Origin: UTPRO1 sp031400185
Lineage (GTDB): Bacteria > Desulfobacterota > Binatia > UTPRO1
Direction of reading: 5' to 3'
Length of the DNA: 20,827 nucleotides
Assembly: GCA_031400185.1 (NCBI GenBank)
Contig: JANNPN010000356.1
Location: 1-20,827, forward strand
Made by a program: the position numbers and the translations under genes. Positions 15,557-20,827 of this stretch are shown here, piece after piece. The notes under the pieces are model-generated. The model saw nothing but the letters and a program-made list of their open reading frames with translations. It was not told where the DNA came from and ran no database searches. The stretch's first letter is position 1. Every line of letters starts with the position of its first letter.

Positions 15557-17286
15557 ATGGCGCCCGATATCCTGCAGGACGACGGGCGATGGACCGTCGC
15601 CGCCGGCTTCAACCCGGCGTCGATCCCGATTCCCGAGGACCTGCGGCGGATGATCGAGCGGCAATTCTCGACGCTCGACCCGGCCACGATGCACATGCTC
15701 GAAGCCGCGAGCGTCGCCGGAATCGAGTTCGCCGTCGACGCGATCAGCGCGGCGCTCGAACGTCCCGCGGACGACGTGGAGATCCTGTGTCGTGCCCTCG
15801 CCCGGCGCGGGCAGGTGCTCCGGCCCGCCGCCGGCGCCGAGTGGCCTGACGGAGGCGGCCGGGATCGGTTCGCGTTCACGCACGCCCTCTATCAGGGCGT
15901 CCTGTACGAGCGGTTGCCGACGAATCGCCGCGCCGGTCTCCACCTCGCGATCGGCGAGCGGCTCGAGCGGGCCTTCGCCAGCGCGCCGTCCGACGCCGCC
16001 ACGGAGCTCGCGCGGCACTTCGAGCAAGGACGGGACGCGATGCGCGCCGTTCTTACCTTCGACTCGCCGCCTACAACGCGCTCCGGCGTGTCGCCTTCAA
16101 CGAGTTGAACCATTGCCTGAGCGCCGCCATCGCGCTTCTCGACACGCTGCCGCCCGACCAGCGCATGCCGGAGCTCGAGGGGGACCTGCAGGCCGATCTC
16201 GGGGACATCCTGACGGCGACCGACGCCGGCGGAAGCGAGGGGTCCGCAGCGGCGTACCAGCGCGCGGAGAACGCCTATCAGGTCGCCGGCTCGGCCCGCG
16301 GTCTTTTTCGCGCGCGGCTGGGACTTTGCAACACCGCGTGCGGGCGCGCCGACTACGCCGCGGCCCGGACCCACGTCGAACGGCTGCTGGCGTCGAGCCG
16401 CGCCGAGCTTCCAACCCTCACCTCGCAATCGCACTGCTTCGCAGGAGTGGTCGACGTCTTCACGGGTCGCATCATCGAGGCACGCGACCACTTCGAGCGC
16501 TGCCTCGCGACGACACCCGAGCCGGGCCTGCCGCCGTCGTTCGACGTGCATCGTTACGCGCGCGGGCTTTCGTCGATCTGCCTGGCGCAGCTCGGCCATC
16601 TCGGCGCGGCGCGGAAGGCCGCGCTCGGGGCACAGCCGTCGGGCCGGACCGTCGGCGACGTGTTCGCCGGCTTCGGAGCCGCGTTCGGATGGCTCATGCT
16701 GCGCGACCGGGAGCGCCTCGAGTCCCTCGCGGACCATCTCATCGACATCGCTCGCGAGAACGCCTTCCCGGTCTTCGTTCCACTCGCTCGGCTCTACCGT
16801 TTCGCGCTCGTGCGTGGCCGCGAGGCGGCGGCGGTGACGACGGAGCTCCGCGAGACGTTCGACCAGTATCGCGACAATCGGCTGGAAGAGATGAAGAGCC
16901 TCCCCCTCGGCATCCTGGCCGAGATCCATGCGGAGGCCGGCGAGTTGGATCACGCCGAAAGGTTCCTCGAAGAGGCGTTCCAGCACGCGCGCAACACCGG
17001 GGAACACGTGTTCCTGGCTGAGCTGCACCGGATTCGCGGCGTGCTCGCGGTCGCGCGGCGGCCACGGGCCGATGCGGATGCCGAACGAGCGTTTCGCGAG
17101 GCGATGCAGACCGCCCGCGCGCAGCAGGCACGGTTGATCGAGCTCCGGGCCGCCGTCGCGCTGACGCGCTTGCTGCGCGGATCGGCGGCGCGCGACGTGT
17201 TGCGGCCCCTCGTTGCCTGGTTCGTCGACAGCAGGGAGACCGGCGCCGACGTCATCGCAGCGTCGGAGCTAGTCGCGTCCGCATGA
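15557..17286 (+). pseudogene. Headless and frameshifted ATPase/TPR regulator (cyclase-type signalling protein C-terminal part)
   Basis: This reads as the C-terminal two-thirds of a large signalling protein with an AAA-type ATPase and TPR repeats, as found after adenylate-cyclase or kinase domains. IPIPEDLRRMIERQFSTLDP, MLEAASVAGIEFAVDAI, ARRGQVLRPAAGAEWPDG, RFAFTHALYQGVLYERLP and RAGLHLAIGERLE are the typical post-ATPase winged-helix region. About 400 residues of helical TPR-like repeats follow. The ATPase P-loop and anything before it are missing: the frame becomes unrecognisable upstream of about 15557, where ATG is the first plausible start. At 16051-16055 one T is missing: RAVLTFDS becomes RAVLYLRLAAYNALRR when a T is added, and the second half then runs to 17286 (576 residues restored). 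A free-standing start at TTG 16105 would be an artefact. Regulation of the neighbouring beta-helix gene is not supported. Confidence 0.7.
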
Positions 17287-17387
17287 GCCGGCCCGTACCG
17301 CCGCGCCGGCGAGCAGCACCAGCGCGAGGACGCGGCAGAAGCGACGGCGGCTCCGGGCGCCTTGCGTAGTGTGCGGAAAATCTCCCG

Positions 17388-18368
17388 TCAGTCGCGGATC
17401 CGCAACACGACCTTGCCGAAATTCTTGTTCGCCGCGACGTAGTCGTGCGCGGCGGCGGCCTCGGCGATCGGGTAGGTCGCGTCGACGACGGGCTCGAGCC
17501 TGGCGTCGACGAAGAGCGGGAGCACGTCGGCGCGAAACGCGTCGGTGATCGCGACCTTCTCAGCGAGAGTGCGCGTGCGCAGCACCGAGCCGACAACCCG
17601 AAGGCGGCGTGACACGAGGAGGCCGAGGTTGATGTCCGCTTTGGTGCCGCCCATGAGGCCGATGATCACGAGACGACCCTGCGAGCGCAGACTCGCGACG
17701 TTGCTCTCGAGATACGAGCCGCCGACGCAGTCGAGAATGACGTCGACGCCCTTCTTCTCGGTGAGCGCGGCGATGCGCTCGGCGAAGCTCTCCGTCTTGT
17801 AGTTGATGGCGGCGTCGGCGCCGAGCTCCGTGCAGCGGGCGAGCTTGTCGTCGCTGCCGGCGGTGACGTAGGCGACCGCGCCGCGCGCCTTCACGAGCTG
17901 GATCGCGGCCGTGCCGACGCCGCTGGCACCGGCGTGGATCAGCACGCGCTCGCCTTTCGAGAGGCTCGCCTCCTGCACGATGTTCACGAAGGCCGTGTAG
18001 AACGCCTCGGGAATCGCCGCCGCCTGCACGAAGTCGAGACCGTCCGGGATCGGGAGCGCCATCGCCTCGTGCACGACGACGCGCTCGGCGTAGCCACCGC
18101 CGGCAAGCAGGCAGCAGACGCGATCGCCGACGTTGACGCGCGTCACCTGCGCGCCGACGCTCGCGACGACGCCCGCGGCCTCGAGACCGAGGATGTCCGA
18201 CTCGCCGGGAGGCGGCGGGTAGAAGCCGCGACGCTGAAGCAGATCGGCGCGGTTCACGGCGGTCGCATGGACGTCGACCACGACGTCGTTCGGACCGGCG
18301 GTCGGCGCCGGTGCCTCGCCCCAGGACAGATTGCCTGAGCCGTCGGATGCAATGAGCGTGGCCTTCAT
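17388..18368 (-). CDS. NAD(P)H-quinone oxidoreductase, PIG3-type zinc-free MDR family
   Basis: A 326-residue medium-chain reductase/dehydrogenase. NRADLLQRRGFYPPPPGESD (39-58) is the signature of the PIG3/TP53I3-like quinone oxidoreductases. GLEAAGVV, the nucleotide-binding AGASGVGTAAIQL (146-158) and LDCVGG follow in the usual order, and the protein ends NFGKVVLRIRD. The catalytic and structural zinc ligands of alcohol dehydrogenases are absent, as expected. These enzymes reduce quinones or enoyl groups with NADPH. ATG 18368 has a strong AAAGGAG seven bases upstream and lies 22 bp after the MaoC hydratase stop, so it is the second gene of that operon. Together they may act on an unsaturated acyl-CoA or its by-products; the substrate is not determined. 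Confidence 0.9.
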   Translation of the reverse strand: MKATLIASDGSGNLSWGEAPAPTAGPNDVVVDVHATAVNRADLLQRRGFYPPPPGESDILGLEAAGVVASVGAQVTRVNVGDRVCCLLAGGGYAERVVVHEAMALPIPDGLDFVQAAAIPEAFYTAFVNIVQEASLSKGERVLIHAGASGVGTAAIQLVKARGAVAYVTAGSDDKLARCTELGADAAINYKTESFAERIAALTEKKGVDVILDCVGGSYLESNVASLRSQGRLVIIGLMGGTKADINLGLLVSRRLRVVGSVLRTRTLAEKVAITDAFRADVLPLFVDARLEPVVDATYPIAEAAAAHDYVAANKNFGKVVLRIRD

Positions 18369-18390
18369 CGGACGGCTCCTTTCGCCGCGG

Positions 18391-19443
18391 TCAGGCGTAG
18401 TGGCTCCGCCGCTTCAGCGCCTGCTCGAGCTCCAGATAGAAGATCTCTACCTTCTCGATCTGGTCGCCCTTCTTGCGGAACTTGTGGCCGCGAAGCGTCG
18501 ACGCGAGAAGGCCGAGATCGGGACGGCCCGGGAAGTCACGCTTCTCGCGGATCTCGGTTGCGGCGAACACGGTGTCGCCGGCGAAGATCGGCGCCGTGTG
18601 CTTGCCGGTCACGTAGCGGACGTCGGCGAGCGCGTTGTCGGCGATGTCGGCCGAAGCGATGCCGAGGCAGAGGTTGAACGGGAGACCGCCGAACACGATC
18701 AGCTGGCCGCCGACGTAGCGGTCGGGGTTCTCCGTCACCATCCATTGGTTGCAGTGCACCTGCGACGTGTTGTCGAGGATGCCGGTCAGCATGATGTGGT
18801 CGGTCGTGACGACGCGGCCGCGCGTGTGCTCGTACACGTCGCCGACGGTGAAGTCCTCGAAGTAGGTGTCGGGGCTCGAGAAGTGCGCAAGCTGCTTCCG
18901 GCTCGCGTCGTACGCGGGGATCGTGAGGTCCGCCGTGATCTCTCGCGGCTGGGCCTCGCCGTCCGCGAGCTTCGCGCTGACGTCCTTCTTCCAGACCTGG
19001 ACCTTGCGCTGGAACGTGAGCACGACCTCGCCGCGCTGATTGCGGCCGGTCGTCTGCACGTGGACGACGCCGAGGGTCGGGTCCTTCGAGGATCCTTTCA
19101 CGCCGAGTACGAGCGTCTCGGCCTCGAGCGTGTCGCCGACGCAGACGGGCACACCGAACCGCATGTCGATGTATTCGAGGTTGGCGCGCGCGTTCTCCGA
19201 GATGTCCTCGACGCTCTGGCTGAAGACGACCGCCATGACGATGCCGGGCGGGACCACGAGGTCGCGATAGCCGTACGCCTGCGCGTAGCGCCGGCTCTTG
19301 GCGAGCGGATTCGCCGTCATCGAGAAGTCAGTGAAGATCGCGAAGAGCCCTTCGGTGACGGTCTTGCCACCCTTGTGGCGGAGCAGCGCGCCGGGCTCGA
19401 AGTCTTCGAGGAAATGTCCGTGCTGTTTGCGGATGATCGTCAT
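18391..19443 (-). CDS. Double-hotdog MaoC family hydratase, mesaconyl-CoA hydratase-like
   Basis: A 350-residue protein with two hotdog halves. The N-terminal half holds FLEDFEPGALLRHKGGKTVTEG and NARANLEYIDMRFGVPVCVGDTLEAET, then VVHVQTTGRNQRGEVVLTF. The C-terminal half holds YFEDFTVGDVYEHTRGRVVTTD, DNTSQVHCNQ (224-233, with His230) and APIFAGDTVFAATEI. The phrase D-N-T-S-Q-V-H-C-N-Q closely recalls Q-N-T-A-R-V-H-F-N-Q of mesaconyl-CoA (beta-methylmalyl-CoA) hydratases, which have this length and work in the ethylmalonyl-CoA pathway or methylaspartate cycle. The N-terminal half has TANPLA where active hotdogs have G-D-x-N-P-x-H, so only the C-terminal site looks catalytic. ATG 19443 has no Shine-Dalgarno sequence and an excellent promoter ending nine bases upstream. 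It leads an operon with the quinone oxidoreductase. Confidence 0.82.
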   Translation of the reverse strand: MTIIRKQHGHFLEDFEPGALLRHKGGKTVTEGLFAIFTDFSMTANPLAKSRRYAQAYGYRDLVVPPGIVMAVVFSQSVEDISENARANLEYIDMRFGVPVCVGDTLEAETLVLGVKGSSKDPTLGVVHVQTTGRNQRGEVVLTFQRKVQVWKKDVSAKLADGEAQPREITADLTIPAYDASRKQLAHFSSPDTYFEDFTVGDVYEHTRGRVVTTDHIMLTGILDNTSQVHCNQWMVTENPDRYVGGQLIVFGGLPFNLCLGIASADIADNALADVRYVTGKHTAPIFAGDTVFAATEIREKRDFPGRPDLGLLASTLRGHKFRKKGDQIEKVEIFYLELEQALKRRSHYA

Positions 19444-19452
19444 GGGCCGGGT

Positions 19453-19481
19453 TTTGTATTGGGGGTCCGAAACCCCGTCAA
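19453..19481 (-). promoter_or_regulatory. Strong sigma70-type promoter for the MaoC-quinone reductase operon (leaderless)
   Basis: On the minus strand: TTGACG (19481-19476), a 17-nt spacer, TACAAA (19458-19453), then nine bases to the ATG at 19443. Expected transcription start is about 19446, giving a leader of zero to three bases. This is the best promoter match in the window. Confidence 0.65.
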
Positions 19482-19508
19482 CTGCGCTTCCGCTGCATGT
19501 GCGGGTCG

Positions 19509-19514
19509 TCTAAA
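19509..19514 (+). promoter_or_regulatory. Possible -10 element for the divergent MaoC pair
   Basis: TCTAAA lies eight bases before ATG 19523. No convincing -35 box is present at 16-18 nt upstream (the region reads GCTTCC). There is no Shine-Dalgarno sequence before the ATG. The position mirrors the leaderless promoter on the other strand. Confidence 0.3.
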
Positions 19515-19522
19515 GCAGCCGC

Positions 19523-20014
19523 ATGGCCAAAGAGTTCGAGCTCACCGACGACATGCGGAAGGGGATCGGCAGCGACTCGCCGCCGTGGACGTACGAGGTC
19601 ACGACGACGAGCGTCCGCGCGTTCGCGCGCGGCGTCGGCTACGTCGATCCGGTCTACTTCGACGTCGAGGCGGCGAAGCGTGCGGGCTACCGTAGCCTTC
19701 CCGCGCCGCCGACCTACCTCGGCACCCCGGTCTTCATCCCCGGCCGCTCGCACGACACCTTCACTGTCCCGACCGAAGGCCAGCCGACGGTGAAACACGG
19801 GCTCAAGGGCTTGCTCGACGGCGGCACCGAGACCGAATACCTCGGCGACATCTGTGCCGGCGACACGCTGACGGTCGTGAACCGCCTTCAGAACCTCGAG
19901 GTCCGCGAGAGCAAGGCGCTCGGGAAGATGCTGATCGCGACCCAGAAAACGACCTTCACGAACCAAGACGGCAAGGTCGTGGCCGTCCAGACCGGCCAAG
20001 CGATTTACTACTGA
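19523..20014 (+). CDS. MaoC-like N-terminal-type dehydratase subunit (FAS1-like hotdog, HadA/HadC type)
   Basis: A 163-residue single-hotdog protein of the 'MaoC dehydratase N-terminal' family. Landmarks are SDSPPWTYEVTTTSVRAFAR, VGYVDPVYFD, APPTYLGTPVFIPG and LDGGTETEYLGDICAGDTLTV near the end of the long helix and following strand. Such subunits lack the catalytic Asp/His pair and shape the acyl-CoA tunnel in a heterodimer, as HadA or HadC do with HadB in mycobacteria. The next gene, starting 12 bases after the stop, is the matching catalytic subunit, so the two should form an (R)-specific enoyl-CoA hydratase/dehydratase. ATG 19523 lacks a Shine-Dalgarno sequence. The gene is divergent from the double-hotdog hydratase, with 79 bp between starts. 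Confidence 0.85.
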   Translation: MAKEFELTDDMRKGIGSDSPPWTYEVTTTSVRAFARGVGYVDPVYFDVEAAKRAGYRSLPAPPTYLGTPVFIPGRSHDTFTVPTEGQPTVKHGLKGLLDGGTETEYLGDICAGDTLTVVNRLQNLEVRESKALGKMLIATQKTTFTNQDGKVVAVQTGQAIYY

Positions 20015-20025
20015 GGAGGCGCGTC

Positions 20026-20445
20026 GTGGGACTCTCTTGGCAAGCGATCACCGTCGGCGACGTGCTTCCGGAGCTACCGAAGCGTCCGGGCGTGACCCAG
20101 CTCGTGAAGTACTCGGCGGGCTCGGGCGACTTCAATCCGCTCCATCACGACTTCCAGTTCCCGCAATCGAAGCAGCTCGGCTCGATCATCGTGCACGGGC
20201 GCTTCAAGTACGCGGCGCTCGGCGAGCTCGTGTCCAATTGGCTCGGTCATGCGGGGCGGATCACGAAGATCTCGTGCCAGTATCGCGGCATGGATTTCCC
20301 CGATCGCGAGTTCGTGTGCCGCGGCACCGTTGCGAAGAAGTGGGAGGCGGACGGCGAGAAGCTGGTCGCGCTCGAGGTGTGGACCGAGAGCGACGACGGC
20401 AAGAAGACGACGCCCGGCGAAGCGATCGTCGCGCTGCGCGCCTGA
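20026..20445 (+). CDS. MaoC-like catalytic dehydratase subunit (hydratase 2 motif, HadB type)
   Basis: A 139-residue hotdog protein carrying the hydratase-2 signature SAGSGDFNPLHHD (31-43), with catalytic Asp35 and His40. GSIIVHGRF (52-60) on the central helix is the usual partner segment. It adds water to, or removes it from, (R)-3-hydroxyacyl-CoA-type substrates and pairs with the preceding noncatalytic subunit. The start is GTG 20026 with a strong AGGAGG six bases upstream, formed partly from the end of the preceding gene. The two genes are clearly cotranscribed. The acyl-CoA dehydrogenase gene ends convergently ten bases downstream. Chain length or steroid/fatty-acid preference cannot be read from the sequence. 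Confidence 0.88.
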   Translation: MGLSWQAITVGDVLPELPKRPGVTQLVKYSAGSGDFNPLHHDFQFPQSKQLGSIIVHGRFKYAALGELVSNWLGHAGRITKISCQYRGMDFPDREFVCRGTVAKKWEADGEKLVALEVWTESDDGKKTTPGEAIVALRA

Positions 20446-20447
20446 GC

Positions 20448-20477
20448 CGCCGAAGCTACAACCCGAGCTTTTCGGCG
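20448..20477. terminator. Stem-loop between convergent genes, possible bidirectional terminator
   Basis: CGCCGAAGCT (20448-20457) can pair with AGCTTTTCGGCG (20466-20477), leaving a two-base bulge and an eight-base loop. It spans the ten-base gap and the stop codon of the minus-strand gene. A T-run is present only inside one arm, so termination is plausible but unproven. Confidence 0.35.
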
Positions 20478-20827
20478 ACGAGCTCACGGCTCCAGGTCGC
20501 GTCGCCGAACATGACCTCACTCGACATCGCGCGCTTGTAGTAGATGTGGAGATCGTGCTCCCAGGTGAAGCCGATCCCGCCGTGGAGCTGGATGGCCTTG
20601 GCGGTCACCTGACGAAAGGCCTCGCCGGCCGTCGCCTTGGCGGTGGCGGCCGCGATCGCCGCGTCGTCGGCGTGCTCGGCGAGCGCCCACGCCGCGTACG
20701 TCGTCGCGGCCTTCGCGCACTCGACCGCGACCATCATGTCGGCGCATGCGTGCTGGACTGCCTGGAACGCGCCGATCGGCTTCCCGAACTGGCGCCGCGT
20801 CTTCACGTGCTCGACGGTCATCTCGAG
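20456..20827 (-). CDS. Acyl-CoA dehydrogenase, C-terminal part (starts beyond the window)
   Basis: About 124 C-terminal residues are visible; the gene enters from the right edge. MTVEHVKTRRQFGKPIGAFQ and AVQHACADMM form the start of the C-terminal four-helix bundle. IQLHGGIGFTWEHDLHIYYKRA is the standard acyl-CoA dehydrogenase helix and FAD-contact loop. At the place where MCAD-like enzymes have the catalytic glutamate in Y-E-G-T, this protein reads MFGDATWSREL. The glutamate is absent, a feature seen in one subunit of some actinobacterial heterotetrameric dehydrogenases. It probably works in the same acyl-CoA pathway as the two-subunit MaoC dehydratase it converges on. The N terminus and any partner subunit lie outside the window. 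Confidence 0.88.
   Translation of the reverse strand, partial: LEMTVEHVKTRRQFGKPIGAFQAVQHACADMMVAVECAKAATTYAAWALAEHADDAAIAAATAKATAGEAFRQVTAKAIQLHGGIGFTWEHDLHIYYKRAMSSEVMFGDATWSRELVAEKLGL

Noticed and set aside
17287..17387. Possible gene or terminator between the TPR remnant and the quinone reductase
   Set aside because: Only overlapping shadow frames and no clear stem with a T-run; I see nothing definite in it.
18331..19695. A 454-codon plus-strand frame
   Set aside because: Antisense to the double-hotdog hydratase, spanning the divergent promoter; composition typical of a shadow frame.
1..20827. CRISPR array, tRNA, rRNA, insertion sequence or attachment sites
   Set aside because: No regularly spaced direct repeats, no cloverleaf-like or rRNA-like sequence, no transposase or integrase frame and no terminal inverted repeats were seen by eye; a computational scan was not possible here.

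Overview
The window is a high-GC (clearly above 60% by eye, with G/C at almost every third codon position), gene-dense bacterial chromosome segment from a diderm: it carries an lptF-lptG pair for lipopolysaccharide export. The mixture suggests an uncultured deltaproteobacterium-like lineage such as Candidatus Binatota: a DUF3556 membrane protein and MaoC/acyl-CoA dehydrogenase genes of mycobacterial flavour, next to secreted beta-propeller and beta-helix proteins. This placement is inference from gene content. I saw no tRNA, rRNA, insertion sequence, integrase or CRISPR array.

Layout. (1) 1-2714, minus: lptF, lptG and the start of a CDP-alcohol phosphatidyltransferase-like gene, joined by two ATGA stop/start overlaps. 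(2) 2998-5299: an extended-SDR 'epimerase' (plus) converging on a serine palmitoyltransferase-type alpha-oxoamine synthase (minus), plausibly the first two steps of a bacterial ceramide pathway. (3) 5497-7135, minus: a MATE-family transporter and a 77-codon orphan ORF. (4) 7226-8866, plus: a secreted beta-propeller protein with a cysteine-bearing C-terminal domain. (5) 8934-10133, minus: an unpaired, divergent succinyl-CoA synthetase beta-like ATP-grasp enzyme. (6) 10389-14038, plus: a tight operon of an SRPBCC protein, a phytoene-desaturase-like FAD oxidoreductase and a DUF3556 membrane protein. (7) 14078-17286: two damaged genes back to back, a secreted beta-helix protein (minus, one-base insertion) and a headless ATPase/TPR regulator remnant (plus, one-base deletion). 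(8) 17388-20827: an acyl-CoA module with a double-hotdog MaoC hydratase and a PIG3-like quinone oxidoreductase on minus, a two-subunit MaoC dehydratase on plus, and the end of an acyl-CoA dehydrogenase on minus.

A theme across the window is gene starts without a leader. Several promoter-proximal genes have a TTGAC-like -35 and a -10 element placed so that transcription would begin at or within about three bases of the start codon, with no Shine-Dalgarno sequence. This is clearest at 10133 and 19443. Operon-internal genes (18368, 20026) and genes whose promoters sit further away (5299, 10389) carry good Shine-Dalgarno sequences. The most promising biology is the putative sphingolipid pair in region 2, the SRPBCC/FAD/DUF3556 operon in region 6 and the leaderless promoter architecture.
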